Assembly (NCBI GenBank): GCA_009809945.1
Contig: WTPW01000578.1
Coordinates: forward strand, 186,636 to 250,635
Length of the DNA stretch: 64,000 nucleotides
Reading direction: 5' to 3'
DNA from: Gigaspora margarita
Lineage: Eukaryota > Glomeromycota > Glomeromycetes > Diversisporales > Gigasporaceae
Both the position numbers and the translations under genes were made by a program. Under the pieces are notes generated by a model. It was not told where the DNA came from, searched no databases, and worked only from the letters and a program-made list of their open reading frames with translations. This document shows positions 55,201-63,944 of this stretch, piece after piece; positions within the stretch are counted from its first letter, which is position 1, and the number at the start of each line of letters is the position of its first letter.

Positions 55201-56839
55201 TTAATAATTCCGCATAAAATTCTGGCAACTTCATAATTTCAACTTTTTGATCTTTAACAGAAATAATTTTGTAAATTTGACCTAATTCACGGAAAAAATG
55301 CTCTAAGCCTAAACTCATATTATCGATTTCTGCCCAAATGTTTGCAATTTCACTTTTAATTTTTTTTTCATTTTCTTGATCTCTATCAGCTAAACCAGAT
55401 TTACGTAATTCGTCTCTTTTCAACATAGCCCTATTTCGGGCTTCGGAAGATTCTATTGAAGAAAGCATAGATATTTCTTTCTCAATATGTGCTAAAGCTC
55501 TTCTTCTTTTATCAAGAGGTAACCTTAAGGTATTAATGTATAATTCCATTAAATCTTGCAATTCGCGATTTGTTTGATAAAATTCATAACCATCACTAGA
55601 TTGTTTTCTTTGTAGCTGCATAACTTTAATTTTAATATGATGACAAGTTTTCTTCTTAATGAATTCAATTAAATTCTGAGATTCAGGGAGTTCAATCCCT
55701 TCAATCAAACGGAGAGACTCTCCTAACTTTAAGTTATTGACATTAAATGTTGAAACATCAAAATTTAAAGTTTCTTTGATCATCATTCTCACTTTTTTTA
55801 ATGTTTGATCTTTCGTTAAATATTTAGTTTCAATCGAATTCTTTTTATTTCCTGAATCTACTGAGCAATATACAATTTTTTTGGTTTCTAATAAATTCTC
55901 AAGAGTTTCTCTTCGTTTTTTATCATGTCCGGGCATTAAAAAAACCAAAAAACTAGATGGAAATTGTTTTAAAAGTTTAATTTGATCTGGGTAATTTAAA
56001 GCATCTCCATGTAAATTCGCAAGTAATACAATCTCATTTTTCTCTTTATCCCTATAGAACTTTTCAAAAACATCTTTCCATAGGACCGTTCCACAAGTCT
56101 CTTGGATCAACCAAGTAAACTCAATGCTTCCATTAGTCATATGAGGAGCTCCGTATTCTGCTCCCGGTTCACCAGACGAAGAGAACATAGAGTTTGATGA
56201 CATTAATAAATTAAGAATAGTACTTTTACCTGGAGTGTTCGTTCCAATCCTAATAGCAACGATCATTCTAAATGGGCTATTAAAAAGATAATTTTCAATT
56301 ATTGTTCCAGGCTTTGTCTCCCATTTAATGACTGGACCAGTAAACAAAGGAAACATTACTCTAAACTTTGCTGTTTCATTTAATTCTGGAGTTACAAAAG
56401 GAAAAGCGATTGGAAATTGCGATAAGGTCTTAAAAATATCCCGAATCACAGTACACTCGGCAGATATAAGCAAGCTAGCAATGCAATCAAACCGTGATAA
56501 TTGATTTTTTTGTTGTTGGAAATCTACATAATCATATTCCTCATCATCATGATTATCATCATTATCATATTCCTCCTCATCATCATCATCATTATCAATC
56601 TCTTCTTCAATCAAAGTTCTAATATTTTCAGCCGTAAGAATATCAGCTCCCCACATTTTAACTTTTTGTCGGATATAGGGAAGAACTAAAGGTACACCAC
56701 CATCTTTCTCATGTGCAGATAATCGGGGAGCACTAATAATTTTACTAAGCTTAACATAATGAAAGGGCTCTATTAGGGGTACACTTTCTCCTAGAATTGG
56801 TTGCCATTTTTCGTTTACCTTTATCTTTTTATCATTCAT
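52256..56839 (-). CDS. Very-large-inducible-GTPase (VLIG/GVIN1-like) protein
   Basis: A single uninterrupted frame of 1,527 residues, with start at the first in-frame ATG (MNDKKIKVNEK). The open frame continues 25 codons upstream without an ATG, into the pogo-like MITE. An acidic run lies at 78-105. At 199-207 there is a first P-loop, GTNTPGKST, in a region laid out like the VLIG N-terminal domain (RLG..SKS in vertebrates, where the motif is incomplete). The main VLIG-type G domain starts with GLQSSGKSTLLNALF (590) and has FAVSVGCCTRGLFM, the switch motif IDTEGLGAPE (643-646 DTEG) and GMGISN-like ILATFAMGISNLT. Long charged helical stretches follow (about 850-1,370). The C-terminus (1,386-1,438) has a Cys/His cluster CTDTCYWCGALCWG...H..H..HH..H, probably metal-binding, followed by GLNNFGYKNSNEL, as in vertebrate VLIGs. 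Vertebrate family members are about 2,400 residues and interferon-induced, while this one is shorter. Fungal function is unknown, possibly a dynamin-like, self-assembling GTPase. Confidence 0.92.
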   Translation of the reverse strand: MNDKKIKVNEKWQPILGESVPLIEPFHYVKLSKIISAPRLSAHEKDGGVPLVLPYIRQKVKMWGADILTAENIRTLIEEEIDNDDDDEEEYDNDDNHDDEEYDYVDFQQQKNQLSRFDCIASLLISAECTVIRDIFKTLSQFPIAFPFVTPELNETAKFRVMFPLFTGPVIKWETKPGTIIENYLFNSPFRMIVAIRIGTNTPGKSTILNLLMSSNSMFSSSGEPGAEYGAPHMTNGSIEFTWLIQETCGTVLWKDVFEKFYRDKEKNEIVLLANLHGDALNYPDQIKLLKQFPSSFLVFLMPGHDKKRRETLENLLETKKIVYCSVDSGNKKNSIETKYLTKDQTLKKVRMMIKETLNFDVSTFNVNNLKLGESLRLIEGIELPESQNLIEFIKKKTCHHIKIKVMQLQRKQSSDGYEFYQTNRELQDLMELYINTLRLPLDKRRRALAHIEKEISMLSSIESSEARNRAMLKRDELRKSGLADRDQENEKKIKSEIANIWAEIDNMSLGLEHFFRELGQIYKIISVKDQKVEIMKLPEFYAELLISGHTIELLDGDSGTIPEALFSGICKHVHKSYPNLRIFVVSILGLQSSGKSTLLNALFACRFAVSVGCCTRGLFMRLLFLEKDLSNQLNVDAFVLIDTEGLGAPEKMNEPESEKKDRILATFAMGISNLTILNLLGESMRDLTEILQIAIVTMARLEKADMAPDILMVQHISERNKANLSELEEKFREALREALRIADEQDTVMGISSIKCLQILDERIKKGQLLKQFRPFKNGATAHAPPSGQYHEDVVDLYNSILEDCKNSQGKIEFVKWSSLIQDYWRAVSHEDFAVRFKNINEIYEFINLGKRITKVKETIDDAFFQHEKQITKKFPSELREWSHDPKKNSDLKNKCSELITKGLKDVPSCNKNCEECNKTEKERESLEKYLKENKKDEKREIEIKKTIKDYIKQNYDSTFIKLTRILEASFIRKGLSSEFLEIINSSMKDIINKMQGVPLSETGRKQIVEEIWMDLRKYISSKDKVRPVAEQIDEEVNDEFSTVEYLINRYKKEALPDLYNCKAYKSHKYIVGKECCLDEKDANMLVKKLDNLADIILKKRNSQHFYPGIMRDLKREIDSVLVDTVSKWWGKKNLILEFKWNVHLYALLIFKVKMKYYQEKWDRENNPLSILDQKKGEYTKIIDTRLQHGFSLVSEGHIIGDYLLKVIHKKAMKAGNSERIKKVKDIVWMTNNETVRLNYLKMLAEQVQNGDKKDAINHFLRPKISIENWFKHEVNSIGSNDAAIEYDKTYKSEFDHVVQKIRNCQSLEEIKKYVNNYMTEVADVDYEVNLVNLEKYNTLKMQHEHLRDHIEKRLKEIHNSSSNSRSESFLNPSDDESIMKMLGCTDTCYWCGALCWGSLGHDKHTDETKKHHTSHQPGGLNNFGYKNSNELVAIPCQKMTDEWSVWYYGKEEPTKWGVAKVRDFSEWKFEPHHQDQFNDLMCWFFEKLNHDLAKKRNRVPASYDELRKYGCINLDYYRIISTLMC

Positions 56840-56908
56840 AATGTTGGGATGCGCAAGTGAAAGATATAAGGTTAAAAGTAAAGATATTTCAGTTATTATA
56901 TAAAATAC

Positions 56909-57076
56909 AGTCAAACCTCGTTATAGTCACTCTTGATATAGTCGCAATCTTGATATAATCTCACTTTTTTTAAACTCTATTATAAACTATATAAAATTGA
57001 CCTTTAGATAGTCACAACTTGTAATAATCACCAGATTCTGGTTTCCTGAGCTGGTGATTATATCAAGGTTTGACTG
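56909..57076. mobile_element. Pogo/Tigger-like MITE just upstream of the VLIG start
   Basis: CAGTCAAACCTCGTTATAGT at the left and CAGTCAAACCTTGATATAAT at the right (inverted), with TA at 56,907-08 and CA at 57,077-78. Inside are GATATAGTC / TATAATCTCA words. It begins 70 bp upstream of the ATG, so it forms most of the promoter-proximal DNA of that gene. Confidence 0.75.
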
Positions 57077-57985
57077 CATCCGGATATCCATGAGTGACAC
57101 AATCTTTTTCCAATGAATCTTTTTTATGCTCTAACGCTAACGCTAATTCGTTCGCAAATTGTCATATTGTTTCTGAAATACCATTTATAGTAAAAAAGGT
57201 TTTTATTTGGTTGATACAACATCACTAAAATACGTTTCTTAAATGGAACTCTGGATTACCAATATCAGGCAGCGAAAGTCGCCTCGCATACGCCCAATGA
57301 GTTACATTCTTGTTTTAAAACTCGTTATCATTTATTGTTCACTATTAGGTGGAATTTTTTAAGCCAAAGTTCATGTGTTCATGCACATATGCACACGACG
57401 CCCACTATCATTTTTTGCATTTTTCATTTACCCATACTTATATTCTATTATTATTCTAATCGATAATGCGTATGTTGATGTTGATTGTTCCTCTTTTAAA
57501 TATTCTTATCGTTATGATCCTAATTCATATTACGCTATCATTTATTCTATCTATTCTTCTGTATCTATTTCTATTTATCTATTATCTATCTATCTATTCT
57601 CTATTCTATATTATAAGAAATATCGTATGTCAAGCACTTACCTTAAGCTACGTAATTGGCCTCGAATCGGGTCTATACCATATTTTGCAACTAACACTCT
57701 CCCAATTAAATTCGCACGTATTATATACATACATACTTGATCATACATAATTATTGTTCTATTTGTTTATTACAATACTTTGTGTTCTATAAGAAATATC
57801 AGTGAACTTAGATAATGCATAGTCAAAATTTAGTAAAACTTTGGCAAAATTCTACAAATATTGCACTTTCTCATGAATAGAAAATACTTATAATAAGCTT
57901 TATCCTCTCATATAATAAAATTATACACAATGTCATTTATGTATTATCCGAATTTAATCAAGAAGGGTTATATAACTGTGGTTGC
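57077..57985. other. Upstream stretch with a CTAT-rich microsatellite
   Basis: 57,538-57,606 is an imperfect (CTAT)n tract on the plus strand. The overlapping 94- and 121-codon open frames there are low-complexity and are not called genes. The rest shows nothing recognisable. Confidence 0.45.
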
Positions 57986-57989
57986 TCTT

Positions 57990-58124
57990 GATAGTTCTAC
58001 CACGAAATCCCCGAAAAACAGTTCGACAAAGTTAGCTGGCATTAGTTATAATGCTGACCAATTATGTTATAAAAGGTCTTTCGGGAAATGGCTTTCGGGA
58101 TTTTTTTGTGGTAAAACCTTCTAA
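57990..58124. mobile_element. MITE with TTCTACCACGAAATCCCCGA ends
   Basis: The left end AGTTCTACCACGAAATCCCC and GAAAA is mirrored by TTTCGGGATTTTTTTGTGGT followed by AAAACCTTCT at the right. The 64-codon open frame here is a shadow. Confidence 0.55.
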
Positions 58125-58380
58125 ATGCGGATACAATGACTTTTATGCGAAGTGATAGACATCACGTGATCGAAAATACGTCAAAATTCTTTTAAGTTCA
58201 TTAATGGTTTCTGTTAGGGTTAAAGTTTAGATATTTTAATGGTAAAATCGCTCAAGAAAAGATTTTCCGCAAAATTTTGGTATAAGAAAAGCCCTATTTC
58301 GGTATAACTCTAACCCTACATAAGGATTTTTATTTTAAAAATTCGCTTGTAGATCATTCTGAGACGATCTTTAATGATCT

Positions 58381-58885
58381 TACTGGGTAGCTGCGCATCC
58401 ACTTATTTGCGCGGGTAATATAAACTCCTGGAGAGGAAATGGCCAATCGGAGAGTGCAAACTTTGACTATTCCGGATCAGCCGAGAAGAATCCGACACGC
58501 ATAAAGAAGAAAAAAGTGAAAATATGCAAAAACTAATGTTTAAATCGATCTTGATAACGGAATGAAATGTTACATACATCCTAACCCTATAACCTTGTCG
58601 TGCCTGAAGTTAGTTTGCTTGAAGTTGCAACTTCAAGCACTTAAAGTTACATTTGCCTAAAATTACCTGCTAACGTGTGCAAGAGAATCTAATTTCAGGG
58701 GCTAATTTCAATTGAGTGCAATTTCAGGCGCCTGAAGTTATAACTTCAGGCAGTGTCAATTCAGGCACGACAGCCTCTAACGTTAAGGCCCTAACCCTAA
58801 ATTTTTATCTCACGCACTTAGTTTATTTACAAAATCAGATTTTGTGTTACCCGCGCAAGTAAGTAAAATGGGGTAGCTACTACGA
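58381..58885. mobile_element. Element with GTAGCTGCGCATCC / GCGCGGGTAA ends, containing another MITE
   Basis: TACTGGGTAGCTGCGCATCC and CACTTATTTGCGCGGGTAAT at the left are mirrored by ATTACCCGCGCAAGTAAG-like TGTTACCCGCGCAAGTAAGT and GGGGTAGCTACTA at the right. A second element lies inside at 58,596-58,772. Confidence 0.65.
58596..58772. mobile_element. TGTCGTGCCTGA MITE nested in the previous element
   Basis: The ends TGTCGTGCCTGA and TCAGGCACGACA are exact 12-bp inverses. Both halves are packed with CCTGAAGTT / AACTTCAGG words. CCCTAACCCTAA follows at 58,785. Confidence 0.7.
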
Positions 58886-58898
58886 ATTTTACAGAGGG

Positions 58899-59085
58899 AA
58901 TTCTTGGCCGGATGCATCGGATCTAGGTCGGCCTTTAGCCCTAGTTGTTAGCAGATTCTATAGAAAAATTATCAGCTGGGCATTTAATAAAATTTCTTAT
59001 GATCTTGGGGCAAAATTAATCAATTCCGATCCAGTCGACCATGATTCCGATGCACTCCAACGTATCCCGAACCGGGATTTCGGGA
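58899..59085. mobile_element. TTCCGGGTCGG MITE, copy B
   Basis: The left arm GGAATTCTTGGCCGGATGCA and the right arm TATCCCGAACCGGGATTTCG are imperfect inverses. The interior matches copy A and copy C (TAGCAGATTCTATAG, TGATCTTGGGGCAAAATTAA, CCAGTCGACCATGATTCCGA). Confidence 0.7.
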
Positions 59086-59213
59086 CCCTGTATGAGTTGG
59101 CCCTGTTTTGATTTAACGATTGTTACGTCAAATCGCTATTTGTTATGTTGATCATCACGTGGCAGGTTTGCACATTTATCCATTGGGGTGAATGATTTTT
59201 ACAGAGCTGTCCC

Positions 59214-59432
59214 AAAATTTCCGAGTCGGTGCGTCGGATCTAGGTCGGCGCTTAGCCCTACTTGTTAGCAGGTCTATAGCAAAATCATCAGCCAGGCATT
59301 TTTTGCTTAATTAATGGAATATGATTTATTAGTAAAATTTTTTATGATCTTGGGACAAGATTGATCGATTCCGATCCAGCCGACCATGATTCCGATGCAC
59401 TCCGACGCATCCCGACCCGGAATTTTTGGGAC
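59214..59432. mobile_element. TTCCGGGTCGG MITE, copy C
   Basis: AAAATTTCCGAGTCGGTGCG at the left and GACGCATCCCGACCCGGAAT at the right. It lies 129 bp downstream of copy B, and both copies are followed by the words GTATGAGTTGG, so the two may be a duplicated block. The minus-strand open frame at 59,307 is a shadow. Confidence 0.7.
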
Positions 59433-59439
59433 CCCCCGT

Positions 59440-59656
59440 ATGAGTTGGGGTGAATGGACATTGGCATCACTCCATTGCTCCATAGAGAATAATTTGCGAA
59501 TGGAGCCAATGGAGGCCAACTAGTTTATAATATAGTATTGATAATAATTAATAACTAATTCCATTGGCTTCATTGACTCCATTGTTTCCTTTGTTTCCAT
59601 TGGCTCCATTTGTTAGCAATTCTTTCAATGGAGTATATTCATTGCCAACCCTGTCA
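59440..59656. repeat. Inverted repeat with GGAGCCAATGGA words
   Basis: GAATGGAGCCAATGGAGGCC in the left half and ATTGGCTTCATTGACTCCAT and CCATTGGCTCCATT in the right half are inverses. GTTGGGGTGAATGGAC at the left end resembles the inverse of the right end, CATTGCCAACCC. Possibly a hAT-type MITE, but no target duplication was found. Confidence 0.45.
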
Positions 59657-60257
59657 TGTGGTGGTAGTATCAGTATATAAATTTTGGAGGAGTCTCAAAA
59701 ACGTGTTTTGCAACAGCGCTAGGTGTTTAAGTATCCTGTGATCACGTGAATTTCAGCATCATCCACGACAATAAATAATAAAATTACTTGAAATTTTATT
59801 TTTCCTTGTTAGCACACACTTATAATAGTTCATTAATGAATATAATAACATAAATACTAAAGAGAAATACTTGAAAAACAAGGATAATGCCATTTTGACT
59901 TGCAATTTCTTTTAGTTAATACATAGTTTGGCTTATAATTAAATGAATTTCGTAATTTTTATATACTTAATTATAAATACAAAGCTGGTTAAAGAGCCCG
60001 TTTTTGTGAAAATTCGCTTTGTAATAAATTTTTGTGTAAATTTTTTTTTGATAATTCTCGATCATGATTGGTCGAGCCAATATGTTATGCCAATCCGCTG
60101 ATATGTATAAATTACTATAGTAAATTAAATAGTAAATATTTTTAAAAAAGTTACTATTAATAAATTTTTTTATTTTATTAATAAAATAATCAAAACACTT
60201 TTATTTTTATTAATCCAATATCCTATTAATTATAATAAATTAAGAATTTTACTAACT
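59657..60257. other. Non-coding stretch
   Basis: AT-rich, with no gene, RNA or repeat boundary that I can support. Confidence 0.35.
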
Positions 60258-60560
60258 ATAACCGGCAGTGATCATCACCGGTGTGTAATTAGCCAATAAA
60301 TTTGCAGGATCAGGTGTAACATGCAAATCAGTTTGTGTAACAAAAATAAAGATTTTTTTTGAAAAAATGCTAATATCTCAAGAATTCGTCTATGAAACTA
60401 CCTTCGACATTCTGCAAAAAAAATTCCTTGCTAAATTTTGCATATATCAAACACCCTGCTAAAATCCCAGGCTTCGCCCTAACCCTAAAGTAAATGAAAT
60501 ATTTTTTTTGTTTTATCGTTATTGGCTAATTACATACCGGTGATAATCACTGCCGGTTAT
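60258..60560. mobile_element. MITE with the shared core, third terminus type
   Basis: The arms ATAACCGGCAGTGATCATCA with CCGGTGTGTAATTAGCCAAT on the left, and ATAACCGGCAGTGATTATCA with CCGGTATGTAATTAGCCAAT on the right (inverted), form about 42-bp near-identical ends. The core starts at CCAATAAATTTGCAGGATCA and ends CGCCCTAACCCTAAAG. Confidence 0.8.
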
Positions 60561-60779
60561 TTGTAGTTAAATTCATAAATTAAACAAATTAAAAATTAAT
60601 TGGTACAAAAAATATTTTAATCAGAGCTATTTGAGGTACAAATATTTTTGCACTAGACTATAATAAAATAATATACTTTTAAAACAATCTAAGATTTAGT
60701 GTATCCAAAGATCATTATATAGAAGCTTGGTATTTAATTACTAGCTGAATCAGTAGGCAATGTTCATTGATCATTAGAG

Positions 60780-60915
60780 ATTTTGTCAAGGGTTTCGTAG
60801 TGGTTTCGTCAATTCATTATAGGTTTTATTATAGGGTTTATCAATCATCAGGGTTTCATCGATCATCAAGGTTTTGTCATGATGAACATGATGATGTCAT
60901 TTGTCATCATAAAAA
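60780..60915. repeat. TTTCGTCAAT / ATCATCAGGGTTTCATCG repeat patch
   Basis: Short degenerate units related to the 49,990-50,510 element (GGTTTCGTCAATTCAT, GGGTTTATCAATCATCAGGG, GGTTTCATCGATCATCAAGG). No boundaries can be set. Confidence 0.45.
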
Positions 60916-61249
60916 TAATTTCATTAGGCATCATTAACCTTAACCCCTAACCTTAATATCCTAATTGATAAAAATTATGAGGAGGAATTTTTGTGGAAGA
61001 GCTACTAACTATGGTATATAGTGATCTACAATTTAATTAAAAGGTACATCAATTTGCAAACCATGAATTTAAAATTTTTTGTTAAAAATTTTGAGAATTT
61101 ATATTTGTACACTAGTATATAAATACAGGTATATTAATATCTCAAGATGCTAATAAGTTTTAGTATAAACTATAATGCTTCTAAGGTGATTATATCTAAT
61201 TCTGGGGATCATTCCTAATTCTGTGAATTATAATTTTCATGATATCTTA

Positions 61250-61675
61250 TGATTTCATGATCCAATTTGAATAATTTTGGTATCATTTGAATTGTCTCAC
61301 TAAGATGATTCTAACAGTACCAAAATTAGCCAAATTAGGTCACAATATCCTAAGATATAAGATAAATTTATTATTTTTTAAAATTTAATATATTTTAATA
61401 GGATGGTGTATCTCATGATTCTGTGATCCGATTTGGATAATTTTGATATCATTTAAATTGCCTCACTGAGATGAATCTAATAAGACAAAATCATCCAAAT
61501 TGGATTACAGAATCCAGTAATATGAGTTGTTTTTTGTAATTAGATCTATTTCTGTGAGTTGTGTATTACATGACTCTGTGATCTAATTTAAATAATTTTA
61601 GCATTATTTGATCATCTCAGTGAGATGATTCGAATGGTACCAAAATCATCTAAATTGAATTACAGAGTCCCAAAA
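61250..61675. repeat. Three tandem palindromic units (~160-bp period)
   Basis: Each unit is an inverted repeat of the form GATCCGATTTGGATAATTTT, then ATTTGAATTGTCTCACT, then AGATGATTCTAA, then ACCAAAATCATCCAAATTGG. The centre is CATCTCAGTGAGATG or close to it. Units are centred near 61,307, 61,462 and 61,617. A related half unit is at 63,950-64,000, running off the window. Confidence 0.7.
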
Positions 61676-62462
61676 TATATGGTCATAGAGAAAAATTGAT
61701 TTTTTATACATACCTTAAATTAAGCAGTCAATCTATTAATAAAATCTTGACTAATCTCTGTAAAAAATTTATAATATGTAATTTAGCATAATGAACATAT
61801 TACTTAGCAAACTTTGTTCAATTTATTTAACAAAAAATTATGTATATTATATATCATAAATTATACAGGTTGTAACCATTGTTTAAAATAGAAATTTTAA
61901 TTTACTAGTACATGCACCTGTTATAGAAAAAAATACCAGTTCAAAAAAAAAAACCTGTAAAAAATTTTTATATAAAGTAAGCACACGTATATATGTACCG
62001 GTTACTTCAAAAAATTCTAGATCATGCACTGTTTGTTGCACCAGCCCAATTTTAAAATATCGGTATATGCAATATAAAAAATGGTAGATCCGGATTTTTA
62101 TCTTGCTATTTTATATACTGGTTGTAACTTTTATTATTAAAAAAATTTTTTTAGTATATAAAATATAAAAAAAATTAACAGTTAAATAATAAATTGATTA
62201 TATACTTAATATATTAAATCTTACAAATAAATACAAATTTTTGAAGAACTTTTATATGTGACAAAAAAAATTCACGGAATAAGGTATGATCACCTTTATC
62301 CCAAAACTAATGCTAACTTTAAATAAGGTTTAATTTTGGCTTAAAATTTATATGTTACATGGATCTGCAAATTGATTAATTAATAATTGTATTTCATATA
62401 CTAGTGTACAATAAGAAATTTTCAAAATTTTTTATTAAAAATTTCGAGTTTATTTATATGTA
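61676..62462. other. AT-rich non-coding stretch
   Basis: Direct repeats ATACAGGTTGTAAC (61,864) and ATACTGGTTGTAAC (62,116) may mark the edges of a small element. Nothing else is supported. Confidence 0.35.
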
Positions 62463-62780
62463 CCGTATATATCTGAAAATAAGCTACTACCTAAAATAAG
62501 CTACCCCCCCTGATTTTTTTCAAAAATCTTAAAAACCCGTTAGCAGTTACTACATATAAAAGTCTAAATTTTACTAAGTAAACCTCAAAAGTGCTATTAA
62601 GTAAAGTTGTTCAAACATTAGAATATACTTATAGTAAAAATTTGATATCATTTGGACAACTTTTTATTAGTATGTTTTTCAAGTTTTTCAAAAAACTCAA
62701 TATTTTGAAAATAAGCTACCCTACATTTTTTTGTATAATTTTTTGGCCAAAAAAGGTAGCTTATTTTTGGATACATTCGG
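62463..62780. mobile_element. TA-flanked palindromic MITE, AAAATAAGCT family, copy 2
   Basis: CCGTATATATCTGAAAATAA, then GCTAC at the left, and CCGAATGTATCCAAAAATAA, then GCTACC at the right (inverted). TA lies at both flanks (62,461-62 and 62,781-82). It is parallel in length and interior to 18,352-18,667 but inserted in the opposite orientation. The 65-codon open frame is a shadow. Confidence 0.8.
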
Positions 62781-62833
62781 TACTCTAAGGTATTGCACCT
62801 ATTATGTAACCTATATAGATTACCATAAATTCA

Positions 62834-63030
62834 AGATCTAGTATAATATTACAAGATCAGAAAAATTCAAAACAAATTTTTGAGTTTGACAAAAAATCAC
62901 TCATTTTACAAGAAATTGCATACTAAACCACCTTTTGTGCATTAATAAAAAGTTTTTCTTGACAGATTTTACTATATTTAAACACTAACTCTAACATAGT
63001 CCTCACCCTAACTCTAATCTAATACATACA
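62834..63030 (+). repeat. Shared MITE core, copy without clear termini
   Basis: CCATAAATTCAAGATCTAGT, GAAAAATTCAAAACAAA, GTGCATTAATAAAAAGTTTT and CTCACCCTAACTCTAATC occur in the same order as in the four other core copies. No inverted ends are visible around it. Confidence 0.6.
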
Positions 63031-63575
63031 ATATTGGTACTACTATTTTTGTATGTAATATTATATAATTAAAATAAAGCGTACAAAAATTTAATGTACT
63101 TTATGGATAACATTTACATTAATTCAAAAATTTTATTTAAAAAATTTTTTATTTAATTTTTTGAAAAAATTTAGATATGCTATGGCCAATGTGCAATGCT
63201 ATAAAAATATATAAGGCAAATATGGATATTGTGGCAAAGTTAGCAGTTCCTATTAGTAAAATTTGTTTTAAACCCTAACTTTTTTATAAATTTTAACTTA
63301 TTATTATAGATTCTAATCCACTCTAAAAAAAACAAAAAATGGGTATTTATATAGTTTATTCTTGGGTTCTTTAAGTGNGCATAATTGTAATTAGTAAGAG
63401 TGATGTAGCAAACTAAAGATTATTTACTTTATAATACTCTTTATAATTACTATTGTACTGTACATATACTAATTTTATAACAGTGTTTATTATAAAAACA
63501 AAAAACTATTACTGTAAGGGCATCTATAAATAACGTTATATTTGAGGGGGGTTCCCTAAAATATAACATTTTTTC

Positions 63576-63869
63576 GCACATATGAAATGTGTGCCAGGTT
63601 AGTGCCAGACAACCAATTAGATTTCAAGATCAGGATAACATTACAAAAACAGAAAAATTCAAAACAAACGTTCGTCTTGAAAAATTTGCATAAAAAATCA
63701 CCTCTCGTGCTTTAATTAAAAGTTTTCCTTGAACGATTTTACTATATATCTTGCTAACATTTAACCTTAATACAAAAGCTAACCTTAACATTAATGAATT
63801 TTAAGAATTTTGCACATTTTGATGTGTGATCGGCAATATGCATAACCTGGCACACATTTCATACGTGCC
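63576..63869. mobile_element. MITE with the shared core, fourth terminus type
   Basis: The ends GCACATATGAAATGTGTGCC and AGGTTA on the left, and GGCACGTATGAAATGTGTGC and CAGGTTATG on the right (inverted), are nearly identical. The core lies between CCAATTAGATTTCAAGATCA (63,613) and the CTAACCTTAACATTAATG tail. Confidence 0.75.
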
Positions 63870-63944
63870 ATTTTTTCAATAAGTTGAGGGATCAAAAAAA
63901 TAAAATTTAATTTTTTTATAAAAATTTGTCTAAAACCTGATCCA

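Noticed and set aside
53616..55217. Several plus-strand open frames of 64-122 codons
   Set aside because: Shadows on the opposite strand of the VLIG coding sequence.
56840..56914. 25 extra N-terminal codons for the VLIG protein
   Set aside because: They would need a TTG start and the first codons fall in the end of the pogo-like MITE. The first ATG is at 56,839.
57375..57750. Two overlapping open frames of 121 and 94 codons
   Set aside because: Low-complexity isoleucine/leucine/tyrosine-rich sequence over a CTAT microsatellite. No domain, and two frames of the same strand compete.
57930..58124. 64-codon open frame
   Set aside because: Most of it lies inside a palindromic MITE (57,990-58,124).
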